Part shown: positions 19,699 to 28,372 of the stretch, piece by piece
Layout of the letters: each line of letters opens with the position of its first letter
Position numbering within the stretch: position 1 is the stretch's first letter
Assembly (NCBI RefSeq): GCF_002277895.1
Contig: NZ_CP022998.1
Span: forward strand, 591,001 to 655,000
Source of the DNA: Rhizobium sp. 11515TR
GTDB lineage: Bacteria; Pseudomonadota; Alphaproteobacteria; Rhizobiales; Rhizobiaceae
Length of the DNA stretch: 64,000 bases
Direction of reading: 5' to 3'
Notes under the pieces: model-generated
Told to the model about the DNA's origin: nothing
Databases searched by the model: none
Seen by the model: the letters and a program-made list of their open reading frames with translations, nothing else
Translations under genes and position numbers: made by a program

Positions 19699-20909
19699 AC
19701 CAGACGCCTAAACCCAATTCCTTCCGCTCCGGCCCCGACGAGGATGGCCGTTTCGGCATTTATGGCGGCCGTTTCGTAGCCGAAACGCTTATGCCGCTGA
19801 TCCTGGATCTGCAGGAGGAATGGGCGAAGGCGAAGGACGATCCGGCCTTCCAGGCGGAGCTGAAGGCGCTCGGCACGCACTATATTGGCCGCCCGAGCCC
19901 GCTTTATTTCGCCGAGCGCCTGACGGCCGAGCTTGGCGGCGCCAAGATCTACTTCAAGCGTGAAGAGCTGAACCACACCGGTTCGCACAAGATCAACAAC
20001 TGCATCGGCCAGATCCTGCTCGCCAAGCGCATGGGTAAGACCCGCATCATCGCCGAAACGGGTGCCGGCCAGCATGGCGTGGCATCGGCGACCGTCGCTG
20101 CCCGCTTCGGCCTGCCCTGCGTGGTCTACATGGGCGCGACCGATGTCGAGCGCCAGGCGCCGAACGTCTTCCGCATGAAGCTCTTGGGCGCCGAGGTCAT
20201 TCCGGTAACGGCCGGCAGCGGCACGCTGAAAGACGCCATGAACGAAGCGCTGCGTGATTGGGTCACCAATGTCGACGACACCTATTATCTGATCGGTACG
20301 GCCGCCGGCCCGCATCCCTATCCGGAAATGGTCCGCGATTTCCAGGCCGTGATCGGCACCGAAGCCCGTGCGCAGATCCTGGAGGCCGAAGGCCGCCTGC
20401 CGGATCTGGTCATCGCGGCCGTTGGCGGCGGCTCGAATGCCATCGGCATCTTCCATCCGTTCCTGGATGACGAGGGCGTCAAGATCGTCGGCGTAGAAGC
20501 CGGCGGCAAGGGCCTGCAGGGCGACGAACACTGCGCCTCCATTACCGCCGGTTCGCCCGGCGTGCTGCACGGCAACCGCACCTACCTGCTGCAGGATGGC
20601 GACGGCCAGATCAAGGAAGGTCATTCGATTTCGGCCGGCCTCGATTATCCCGGCATCGGCCCGGAACATTCCTGGCTGAATGATATCGGCCGCGCCGAAT
20701 ATGTGCCGATCATGGACCACGAGGCGCTCGAAGCTTTCCAGACGTTGACGCGCCTCGAGGGCATCATCCCGGCGCTCGAGCCGAGCCATGCGCTCGCCGA
20801 AGTGATCAAGCGCGCCCCGAAGATGGGCAAGGATGAGATCATCCTGATGAACCTCTCCGGCCGTGGTGACAAGGACATCTTCACCGTCGGCAAGATTCTG
20901 GGAATGTGA
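19695..20909 (+). CDS. trpB: Tryptophan synthase beta chain
   Basis: 404 residues, starting with GTG 19695 inside the trpF stop, after AGGGAG. Condenses indole with serine using [16 protein letters not shown] holds the cofactor lysine, [17 protein letters not shown] the tunnel and carboxylate loop, and [12 protein letters not shown] the PLP phosphate site. Length is typical. It is translationally coupled to trpF and 10 bp ahead of trpA. Confidence 0.97.
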   Translation: MNQTPKPNSFRSGPDEDGRFGIYGGRFVAETLMPLILDLQEEWAKAKDDPAFQAELKALGTHYIGRPSPLYFAERLTAELGGAKIYFKREELNHTGSHKINNCIGQILLAKRMGKTRIIAETGAGQHGVASATVAARFGLPCVVYMGATDVERQAPNVFRMKLLGAEVIPVTAGSGTLKDAMNEALRDWVTNVDDTYYLIGTAAGPHPYPEMVRDFQAVIGTEARAQILEAEGRLPDLVIAAVGGGSNAIGIFHPFLDDEGVKIVGVEAGGKGLQGDEHCASITAGSPGVLHGNRTYLLQDGDGQIKEGHSISAGLDYPGIGPEHSWLNDIGRAEYVPIMDHEALEAFQTLTRLEGIIPALEPSHALAEVIKRAPKMGKDEIILMNLSGRGDKDIFTVGKILGM

Positions 20910-20919
20910 GTTAGACGCC

Positions 20920-21759
20920 ATGACCGCACGTATGGACAAACGCTTCGCCGCTTTGAAGGCTGAAGGCCGCCCGGCACTCGTCACCTATTTCATGGGCGGT
21001 GATCCCGACTACGAGACCTCGCTCGGCATCATGAAGGCGCTGCCGGAAGCCGGCGCCGACGTCATCGAACTCGGCATGCCCTTTTCCGATCCCATGGCCG
21101 ATGGACCGGCGATCCAGCTTGCCGGCCAGCGCGCCCTGAAGGCCGGCCAGACGCTGAAGAAGACCCTGCAGCTCGCCGCCGATTTCCGTAAGGTCGATGC
21201 GGATACGCCGATCGTGATGATGGGCTATTACAATCCGATCTACATCTACGGCGTTGAAAAGTTCCTGGACGATGCGCTGGCTGCCGGCATCGACGGCCTG
21301 ATCGTCGTCGACCTGCCGCCGGAAATGGATGATGAGCTCTGCATTCCCGCGATCCGCAAGGGCATCAACTTCATCCGCCTGGCAACGCCGACCACCGACG
21401 ACAAGCGCCTGCCGACGGTTCTGAAGAACACGACGGGCTTCGTCTACTACGTCTCGATGAACGGCATCACCGGTTCGGCGCTGCCCGATCCGTCGCTGGT
21501 GTCGGGTGCCGTCAAGCGCATCAAGCAACATACCGAGTTGCCGGTCTGCGTCGGCTTCGGCGTCAAGACCGCCGAGCATGCCAAGCTGATCGGCGCCGCC
21601 GCCGATGGCGTCGTCGTCGGTACTGCGATCGTCAATCAGATTGCCACCAGCCTCTCCAAGGATGGCAAGGCAACAGCAGACACCATCCAGGCTGTGGCCA
21701 CCCTGGTGCGCGGCCTATCGACGGGAACGCGTTCCGCCCGCCTTGTTGCCGCCGAATAG
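20920..21759 (+). CDS. trpA: Tryptophan synthase alpha chain
   Basis: 279 residues from ATG 20920. Cleaves indole-3-glycerol phosphate to indole, which is channelled to Trp[20 protein letters not shown] carries the catalytic glutamate, MMGYYNPIY and [11 protein letters not shown] (catalytic aspartate) follow, and [10 protein letters not shown] plus [11 protein letters not shown] form the phosphate site. An earlier in-frame start at 20863 lies inside trpB and is unlikely. A structured spacer separates it from accD. Confidence 0.97.
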   Translation: MTARMDKRFAALKAEGRPALVTYFMGGDPDYETSLGIMKALPEAGADVIELGMPFSDPMADGPAIQLAGQRALKAGQTLKKTLQLAADFRKVDADTPIVMMGYYNPIYIYGVEKFLDDALAAGIDGLIVVDLPPEMDDELCIPAIRKGINFIRLATPTTDDKRLPTVLKNTTGFVYYVSMNGITGSALPDPSLVSGAVKRIKQHTELPVCVGFGVKTAEHAKLIGAAADGVVVGTAIVNQIATSLSKDGKATADTIQAVATLVRGLSTGTRSARLVAAE

Positions 21760-21763
21760 TTTC

Positions 21764-21816
21764 CCCATATAGGCCTCTCATCAATCCCCTGCGGATTGAG
21801 GGGAAAAGCCTATGGG
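21764..21816 (+). other. Two-stage hairpin between trpA and accD
   Basis: Outer arms CCCATATAGGC (21764-21774) and GCCTATGGG (21808-21816) enclose an inner perfect 7-bp stem (21781-21787 with 21793-21799). There is no T-run after it. It could be an attenuator-like leader or an RNA processing site ahead of accD rather than a plain terminator. Confidence 0.55.
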
Positions 21817-21868
21817 CATTTGGTGACGACTAGGATATCGATTAATTCGGTCGATTAGGAGTTTCGAA

Positions 21869-22780
21869 TTGAACTGGATCACGAATTACGTCCGCCCGCG
21901 GATCAATTCCATGCTGGGCCGTCGCGAGGTTCCGGAGAATCTCTGGATCAAATGCCCGGAAACGGGCGAAATGGTCTTCCATAAGGATCTGGAAGAGAAC
22001 AAGTGGGTCATCCCCGCATCCGGCTTCCATATGAAGATGCCGGCCAAGGCCCGTCTTGCCGATCTCTTCGACAACGGCGAATACGAAGCCCTGCCGCAGC
22101 CCAAGGTCGCGCAAGACCCGCTGAAGTTCCGCGACTCCAAGAAATATACCGACCGCCTGAAGGACAGCCGCCTCAAGACCGAGCAGGAGGATACGATCCT
22201 TGCCGGCCTCGGCAAGGTTCGCGGTCTGAAGCTCGTGGCTGTCGTGCATGAATTCAACTTTATCGGCGGTTCACTCGGCATGGCCGCCGGGGAAGCCATC
22301 GTGAAGGCTTTCGAGCGCGCCATCGCCGAAAAGTGTCCGCTGGTCATGTTCCCGGCTTCTGGCGGTGCCCGCATGCAGGAAGGCATCCTGTCGCTGATGC
22401 AGCTGCCGCGCACGACAGTCGCCGTCGACATGCTGAAGGAAGCTGGCCAACCCTACGTCGTGGTTCTGACCAACCCGACGACCGGCGGCGTCACGGCATC
22501 CTACGCCATGCTGGGTGACATCCATCTCGCCGAACCCGGCGCCGAAATCGGCTTTGCCGGCAAGCGCGTGATCGAGCAGACGCTGCGCGAAAAGCTTCCC
22601 GAGGGCTTCCAGACCTCGGAATACCTGCTGGAGCACGGCATGGTGGACATGGTCGTCAAACGTCACGACATTCCGGACACTTTGGCGACGCTTCTGAAGA
22701 TCCTGACCAAGGCGCCGGCAAACGACGTATCGGTCAAGAACAAGAATGGCGCGGCACTGGCGATAGCAGCGAGCGCCTGA
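21869..22780 (+). CDS. accD: Acetyl-CoA carboxylase carboxyltransferase subunit beta
   Basis: 303 residues from TTG 21869, with TTAGGAG just upstream. With AccA it moves the carboxyl group from biotin to acetyl-CoA, making malonyl-CoA for fatty acid synthesis. The crotonase-fold core is intact ([54 protein letters not shown]). The N-terminal zinc ribbon of E. coli AccD is degenerate: Cys29 remains, but the other three zinc ligands align with Thr32, Ile48 and Ser51. The trpFBA-accD-folC order is usual for rhizobia. Confidence 0.95.
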   Translation: MNWITNYVRPRINSMLGRREVPENLWIKCPETGEMVFHKDLEENKWVIPASGFHMKMPAKARLADLFDNGEYEALPQPKVAQDPLKFRDSKKYTDRLKDSRLKTEQEDTILAGLGKVRGLKLVAVVHEFNFIGGSLGMAAGEAIVKAFERAIAEKCPLVMFPASGGARMQEGILSLMQLPRTTVAVDMLKEAGQPYVVVLTNPTTGGVTASYAMLGDIHLAEPGAEIGFAGKRVIEQTLREKLPEGFQTSEYLLEHGMVDMVVKRHDIPDTLATLLKILTKAPANDVSVKNKNGAALAIAASA

Positions 22781-22812
22781 CATCATCGATTGCCGACGGG
22801 CGGAGGTGCGGG

Positions 22813-24165
22813 ATGACGTCTATGGATCAGTCCGCAATGAGCGAGGCAGCACGCGAGATCGAGAAGCTCATGGGGCTGCACCCCAAGGGCTTCGATCTTT
22901 CTCTGGAGAGAATAACCCGGCTGCTCGAGGTCCTCGGAAATCCCCATCAGAAATTACCGCCGGTGATCCATGTTGCCGGTACCAACGGAAAGGGCTCGGT
23001 GACGGCCTTTTGCCGCGCGCTGCTCGAAGCGGGCGGCTATAGCGTGCATGTCCATACCTCGCCGCATCTCGTCAACTGGCACGAGCGCTACCGCATCGGC
23101 GTCAAGGGCGGCCGCGGCAAGCTCGTTGACGATACCGTGTTTGCCGATGTGCTCAAGCGCATCGCCAAGGCAAACGGCGGGCAGAAGATCACCGTCTTCG
23201 AAATCCTGACGGCCGCGACCTTTCTCCTTTTTGCTGAGCATCCGGCCGATGTCGCGGTCATCGAGGTCGGACTTGGTGGCCGTTTCGATGCCACTAATGT
23301 CCTCTCCGATCCGGCTGTTTCCGTCATCATGCCGATCTCGCTCGATCACCAGCCCTATCTCGGCGACCGCGTCGAACTGATCGCAGCGGAAAAGGCCGGC
23401 ATCATGAAGCCGGGCCATCCCGTCGTCATCGGCCATCAGGACTATGATGCCGCGCTCGACGTGCTGATCTCGACAGCCGAGCGGCTTCGTTGCCCGACCG
23501 CCGTCTTCGGTCAGGATTTTTCCGCCCATGAGGAATATGGCAAGCTGGTCTATCAGGACGAGTTCGGCCTGGCCGATCTGCCGCTGCCGCGCCTGCCGGG
23601 CCGTCACCAATATGGCAATGCTGCCGCCGCCATACGGGCGGTCAAGGCCGCCGGTTTCGTCGTCACCGAAGCGATGATGGAAAAGGCGATGACCTCGGTC
23701 GAATGGCCGGGCCGCCTGCAGCGACTGACCGAAGGCGAATTGGTTGCGCATGCGCCCGAACGGGCCGAGATCTGGGTCGATGGCGGCCACAATCCCGGCG
23801 CCGGCGAAGTCATCGCGGAAGCCATGGCCAATTTTGAGGAGCGCCGGCCACGGGCCTTGTTCCTGATCACAGGCATGATCAACACCAAGGATCCGATCGG
23901 CTATTTCAAGGCCTTTGCCGGCTTGGCTGAGAAAGTCTATTGCGTGCCGATCCGAGGCAGTGAAGCGATGGTCGATCCCGTTATTCTCGCCAATGCCGCT
24001 TATGATGCCGGCCTCATAGCCGAACCCATGTCCAGCGTCGTTGAGGCGCTGGATGCGATCAAGGATCTGGCCGTGCCGAATGTGCCTGCCCCGCGCATCC
24101 TGATCGGCGGTTCGCTTTATCTGGTTGGCGATGTCCTTGCGGACAACGGCACGCCGCCGCAGTGA
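22813..24165 (+). CDS. folC: Bifunctional folylpolyglutamate synthase / dihydrofolate synthase
   Basis: 450 residues from ATG 22813 (GGAGG upstream). Mur-ligase-like enzyme that adds glutamate to dihydropteroate and to folates. HVAGTNGKGSVTAFCRALLEAGGY is the P-loop, SPHLVNWHERYRI the omega-loop region, FEILTAATFLLFAE and VGLGGRFDATNVL follow, and the C-terminal domain contains VDGGHNPGAGEVIAEAM. It lies 32 bp after accD and converges on trxA. Confidence 0.94.
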   Translation: MTSMDQSAMSEAAREIEKLMGLHPKGFDLSLERITRLLEVLGNPHQKLPPVIHVAGTNGKGSVTAFCRALLEAGGYSVHVHTSPHLVNWHERYRIGVKGGRGKLVDDTVFADVLKRIAKANGGQKITVFEILTAATFLLFAEHPADVAVIEVGLGGRFDATNVLSDPAVSVIMPISLDHQPYLGDRVELIAAEKAGIMKPGHPVVIGHQDYDAALDVLISTAERLRCPTAVFGQDFSAHEEYGKLVYQDEFGLADLPLPRLPGRHQYGNAAAAIRAVKAAGFVVTEAMMEKAMTSVEWPGRLQRLTEGELVAHAPERAEIWVDGGHNPGAGEVIAEAMANFEERRPRALFLITGMINTKDPIGYFKAFAGLAEKVYCVPIRGSEAMVDPVILANAAYDAGLIAEPMSSVVEALDAIKDLAVPNVPAPRILIGGSLYLVGDVLADNGTPPQ

Positions 24166-24187
24166 TTTTGGTCGGGCGGTCAGCCAC

Positions 24188-24341
24188 CCGCCCTCGTGCT
24201 TCGAGACGGCCTGAGGCAGCATGAGGGCTGACCTTTGCGCCCAACCGCTCCGGGCTCATTTCTTCGTCGCCTCTGCGTTGCACGGCGACGAGCCTGCTCC
24301 ATCCTCCCCCTGAGGTGCGAAGCCTCGGAGAACGAGGATGG
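24188..24341. repeat. Intergenic repeat pair B (two inverted copies)
   Basis: A forward unit at 24299-24341 (CCATCCTC, CTGAGG, GCGAAGCCTCGG, ACGAGGATGG) and an inverted unit at 24188-24228 (CCGCCCTCGTGCTTCGAG to ATGAGGGCT) lie between folC and trxA, about 70 bp apart. It has the same organisation as the elements at 18733 and 59659. Confidence 0.7.
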
Positions 24342-24361
24342 CCCGCTCTCTCCGCACCAAC

Positions 24362-24390
24362 AAAAAACCCCGCCGAAGCGGGGCTCTTGT
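24362..24390 (-). terminator. Intrinsic terminator of trxA
   Basis: CCCCGC-CGAA-GCGGGG (24368-24383) with an A-run on its left, read as a T-run on the minus strand, directly downstream of trxA. Confidence 0.85.
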
Positions 24391-24409
24391 TCCATACAAT
24401 CGATACCGA

Positions 24410-24730
24410 TCAGGCTGCGCTGGAGATCCAGCTCTGCAGGGCCGTCTTGGGAGCGGCGCCGACCTTGATGTCGGCAACTTCGCCGGCCTTGAACATGGCA
24501 AGCGTCGGGATCGAACGAACGCCGAACTGGGCGGCCAGTTCCGGGTTTTCGTCGATGTTGAGCTTGGCAACCTTGACCTTGCCTTCGAACTGCACGGCGA
24601 GTTCTTCCAGAGCCGGGGCGATCATCTTGCACGGACCGCACCATTCGGCCCAGAAATCAACGACGACAGGCTCTGCAGACTGCAGCACTTCGGTGGCGAA
24701 GTTGGAGGTATCGACTTTAACGGTAGCCAT
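24410..24730 (-). CDS. trxA: Thioredoxin
   Basis: 106 residues. General cytosolic dithiol reductant. The active site WCGPCK has Cys31 and Cys34; the buried Asp lies in VVDFWAEW and the cis-proline loop is [23 protein letters not shown] is the usual C-terminal helix. A GGAGCA ribosome site precedes ATG 24730. It lies 75 bp after addA on the same strand, ending the divL-addA run, but it may have its own promoter. Confidence 0.96.
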   Translation of the reverse strand: MATVKVDTSNFATEVLQSAEPVVVDFWAEWCGPCKMIAPALEELAVQFEGKVKVAKLNIDENPELAAQFGVRSIPTLAMFKAGEVADIKVGAAPKTALQSWISSAA

Positions 24731-24805
24731 AGGCTGCTCCTTACCAGGATTTGCGGGTTGCTAGATATGTGATGGTGCGGTGCCCAGATTTCAATATCTG
24801 GTATT

Positions 24806-27800
24806 TCACTTTGTCTCGAGCTCCGCAAGCGCCAATGCAAGCGCCCCGTCCGACAGCGTGTAGATCGAGGCATTTTCAGTATAGACCAGCATGCAGTCGA
24901 TGCGCTTTCCCGGATAGAGCGGCGAAAGGATCTCGCGATAGATGGCAAGCTGCGCTTTATGCGCGAAGGGGATGCTGCTTTCCTCGTCAGGCGGTACGCG
25001 ATTCGTCTTGTAGTCGAGGATGACGACCCGATCGTCGAGGTCAGCCAGCCGGTCGATCCGTCCAGAGACGGCGTAGGACTGGCTGCCGAGTTTCAGCGTA
25101 CCCATGATCGAGACTTCGGCTTGCGCATGCGTGCTGAAGGTGCCCTGCAGATCAGGATGCGATAGCAGCGCCATGACCGACTTCACCAGCGCCCCGCGCT
25201 CTGCCTGCGGCCAGAAGCGCGCGGCCCGCTCGGCATAGCGCCGGGCGGCGTCGGCCCGCTCTTCGGGCGCGATTTCAGGCAAGGTCTGCAGCATCCGGTG
25301 AATGAAGCGGCCTTTTTGCAGGGCGCGGTCGGATTTGGCCTCTTCGCCGAAAAGCGCCGAGGTCACCAACAGATCGTCGGCTTCCTCGTCGATGACGGTA
25401 CCGACCCCGGAGGGGCTGAGCGGCCGCGGCAGGCTTCTTTGCGGCGGCAGCGGCCGGTTGAGGCTGTCGGGCAGGCTAGCGCGTCCCGAGCGCTTCTCAT
25501 GCTCCTTAGCGGTCTCGAATTCGAGCTGGACCTGGGCGACCCGCCAGCTCAAGCCCTGCCAGTCGCCATCGGGTCCGGTGAAAGTCTTCTGCGTGCAGTG
25601 CAGTTCATGCCCGCGCAGCGCTGCGGAAATCATCGCATGCCAGGTATCGGCATTCTCACGGACTCCGCGGTAGCCGCAAATGATCAGCCGGTCGGCGGCA
25701 CGGGTCATGCCGACATAGAGGAGCCGGCGATATTCCTCCTCTGCCAGCGACTGCAGCCGCGCCGTATCGGCCTGTGTCAGCGAATTGGCGAGCGCCGAGA
25801 CCGGTACCCAGACTGGGAGCGGGATTTCGTCCCTGCCGGTTTCGATCAGCCGTAGCTTCGGCAGGTGCGTATGGGTGAAGGCCTTGCCGCCGCCATCGAC
25901 GAGGAAGACGATCGGTGCCTCCAGCCCCTTCGAGGCATGCACCGTCATGATCCGCACCTCGTTACGGCCCTTGTCCTGCTCGCGCTTGACCGTCGGCGCT
26001 TCCAACTCCAGCGTCGAGATGAAGGATTGCAGGCCGGGCAGGCCGCTCGTCTCATGGTCGAGCGTGAAGGTCAGGAATTCGTCAAGGATATCGCTGACCT
26101 CCGTGCCGAGCCGTGCCAGAAACTTCCGTCTGCCGCAGAAGCTGCCAAGCACGCGCGCATAGAAATCGTGCACGGGCAGGCTCTTCGAGAGGGCAAGGAA
26201 AGTCTTCAGCCGTTCGACCACCTGGCTGAAGCGGTCGTGGCCGTCGGTTGCAAATCTCTGCAGATGGCTCCAGACGCTTTCCTCGTCATCGCGATAGGCG
26301 GCAACGGCAAAGACATCTTCCTCGCTCAGATCGAACAATGGGCTTTTCAGGAGCGCACACAGCGAGAGATCGTCCTCCGGCAGCAACAGGAAGCGGCCGA
26401 GCGCCAAAAGATCCTGAATGGCGATATGGCTGGTCAGCACCAGTCGGTCAGCGCCGGCGACGGGAATGTTGCCGCGCCGCTTCAGGGCGCGGGTCAGCGC
26501 ATTGACGAAGCTGTCGCGCTTGCGCACCAGCACGAGAATGTCGCCAGCCTCGATGAAACGCGCCTTACCCTTCTCGATAATCGTTTCCCGGCCGATGAGA
26601 TTGCCGATCGTGTGTGCCATTCGCCGCGCCAGGATGGCGGCGGGTGCGCTTTCCGGCGTCGAATCGAAGGGGGCCGTCCAGTCCTCTTCCTTGGCGGCCG
26701 GCTCCGGCGCGATCATCTCCCAGAGGTCAACGGCGCCGGGATGGCCGATGCGGCTGGAACGATGCACGACAGGCTCGTTGACGGCGCTAAGCCCCCGGGC
26801 ATTCTCCGGACTCGTGAAGACATGATCGACGACGCCGAGCACATCCGCTGTCGAGCGAAAGGAGAGGGGCAGGCGGATCGATGAGAATTGCTGACCGCTC
26901 GCTGCCACGCGCCGCCGCGTGCGGTCGCTTTCCTCGGAAAAGCGTTCGGGACGTGCGCCCTGGAACGAATAGATCGATTGCTTCTCGTCACCCACGGCAA
27001 AGATGGTCCTGAGCGTCGGCCGGGCGCTGTCACCGGAGAAGAAATCCTCCGCCAGCGACTGGATGACGCTCCACTGAATCGGGCTGGTATCCTGTGCCTC
27101 ATCGACGAGAACGTGGTCGATGCCCTGATCCAGCTTATAGTGGATCCAGGGACCGACATCCTTCTTGGTCAAGAGATCGGCCGTGCGGGTGATGAGGTCC
27201 TCGAAATCGAGCTGGCTGCGGCGCTTCTTCAGCTCCTCATAGTCGCGGTTCAGGCGATCGGCGAGAATAAGGGCAGCATGGGTGGCGCGATACATCCGCA
27301 TCAGCTTCAACCGGTCGCGGCTTGCAACGACATGGGCGCGTGCTTCAGCGACCGCTTCGGCGAGGGCAGGCGCATCTGCGAGCATCGCCTTGACAAAGAA
27401 CTGGCTGTCTGACTTTGGTTCGCCCTTGGCGGTCAGCATGGCCTTTTCCAGGATCTCGGCGCGGGCAAGCGGATCTGCCTCGCGCTTGGCAAGCCGCAGC
27501 GCATAAGCAACTTCCTGTGCCTTGGCGCCACCCTTCTCGTCGGCAAGCGTGAGATAAAGCTCCAGTGTTGCTCCAGGCAGACCGGGCAACGGCCAATATT
27601 GCTCGGCAATGCTCGCTTCCGTCTCTCCAGGCGTGAGACCGAGCCGGGCAAGCAACGCGGCCTCGATGCCACCTTTGCGCGCGGCTGTCTCGGTGAAACG
27701 ACGGATCGCATTGCGATTGGCAACGATATCGCCGAGCAGGGTCTCGAGCCCGGATTCATCACCGAGATCGAGCACATAGTCAAAAGCTCGCGCCAGTTCC

Positions 27801-28372
27801 GCATCGCCATGCGGTGTCGTTGCCGTCAGCAACGCACGGCGTGCATCGTCGAGCAGAACTTCGGCGGCGCGATCGTCGAGAACGGAGAAATGCCCGGCGA
27901 CGTTTGCTTCGAGCGGAAATTGATGCAGCAAGGCCTCGCAAAAGGCATGGATGGTCTGGATCTTCAGTCCGCCCGGCGTTTCCAGCGCCTTGGCAAAGAG
28001 CCGCCTCGCCTCGGCGAGCTTGAAGATGTCAGGCTCCTTGCCCTCGATATCGGCGATGCGTGTCTTCAGCTCCTCGTCCGGCATCGTTGCCCAGGCGGCC
28101 AGCCGATCGAAGACGCGGTTCGACATTTCGGACGCGGCCGCCTTGGTATAGGTGAGGCAGAGGATGGCCGAGGGGCGTGCGCCGGCCAGAAGCAGACGGA
28201 TGACGCGCTGCGTCAGTACATGCGTCTTGCCGGAGCCGGCATTGGCCGAAACCCAGGCCGAGCGTTCGGGGTCGGAGGCTATGGATTGCTGAATCGTCGT
28301 CCAGCCGATCCAGACGCCGGGGTCGTCGCCTTCGGGCAGAGTCGCGAAGTCGTCGGCGGAAAAATCACTCAT
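24806..28372 (-). CDS. addA: AddA helicase-nuclease subunit (double-strand break repair)
   Basis: 1188 residues from ATG 28372, which overlaps the addB stop by 8 bp. UvrD/Rep superfamily 1 helicase fused to a RecB-type nuclease; with AddB it resects broken ends and loads RecA, the alphaproteobacterial stand-in for RecBCD. Walker A is WVSANAGSGKTHVLTQRV near residue 45, motif II contains VDEAQDTSPIQW, motif VI is RRLLYVGMTRAADRLI, and the nuclease core is VVILDYKTNR near the C-terminus. Coordinated with addB by overlap. Confidence 0.95.
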   Translation of the reverse strand: MSDFSADDFATLPEGDDPGVWIGWTTIQQSIASDPERSAWVSANAGSGKTHVLTQRVIRLLLAGARPSAILCLTYTKAAASEMSNRVFDRLAAWATMPDEELKTRIADIEGKEPDIFKLAEARRLFAKALETPGGLKIQTIHAFCEALLHQFPLEANVAGHFSVLDDRAAEVLLDDARRALLTATTPHGDAELARAFDYVLDLGDESGLETLLGDIVANRNAIRRFTETAARKGGIEAALLARLGLTPGETEASIAEQYWPLPGLPGATLELYLTLADEKGGAKAQEVAYALRLAKREADPLARAEILEKAMLTAKGEPKSDSQFFVKAMLADAPALAEAVAEARAHVVASRDRLKLMRMYRATHAALILADRLNRDYEELKKRRSQLDFEDLITRTADLLTKKDVGPWIHYKLDQGIDHVLVDEAQDTSPIQWSVIQSLAEDFFSGDSARPTLRTIFAVGDEKQSIYSFQGARPERFSEESDRTRRRVAASGQQFSSIRLPLSFRSTADVLGVVDHVFTSPENARGLSAVNEPVVHRSSRIGHPGAVDLWEMIAPEPAAKEEDWTAPFDSTPESAPAAILARRMAHTIGNLIGRETIIEKGKARFIEAGDILVLVRKRDSFVNALTRALKRRGNIPVAGADRLVLTSHIAIQDLLALGRFLLLPEDDLSLCALLKSPLFDLSEEDVFAVAAYRDDEESVWSHLQRFATDGHDRFSQVVERLKTFLALSKSLPVHDFYARVLGSFCGRRKFLARLGTEVSDILDEFLTFTLDHETSGLPGLQSFISTLELEAPTVKREQDKGRNEVRIMTVHASKGLEAPIVFLVDGGGKAFTHTHLPKLRLIETGRDEIPLPVWVPVSALANSLTQADTARLQSLAEEEYRRLLYVGMTRAADRLIICGYRGVRENADTWHAMISAALRGHELHCTQKTFTGPDGDWQGLSWRVAQVQLEFETAKEHEKRSGRASLPDSLNRPLPPQRSLPRPLSPSGVGTVIDEEADDLLVTSALFGEEAKSDRALQKGRFIHRMLQTLPEIAPEERADAARRYAERAARFWPQAERGALVKSVMALLSHPDLQGTFSTHAQAEVSIMGTLKLGSQSYAVSGRIDRLADLDDRVVILDYKTNRVPPDEESSIPFAHKAQLAIYREILSPLYPGKRIDCMLVYTENASIYTLSDGALALALAELETK

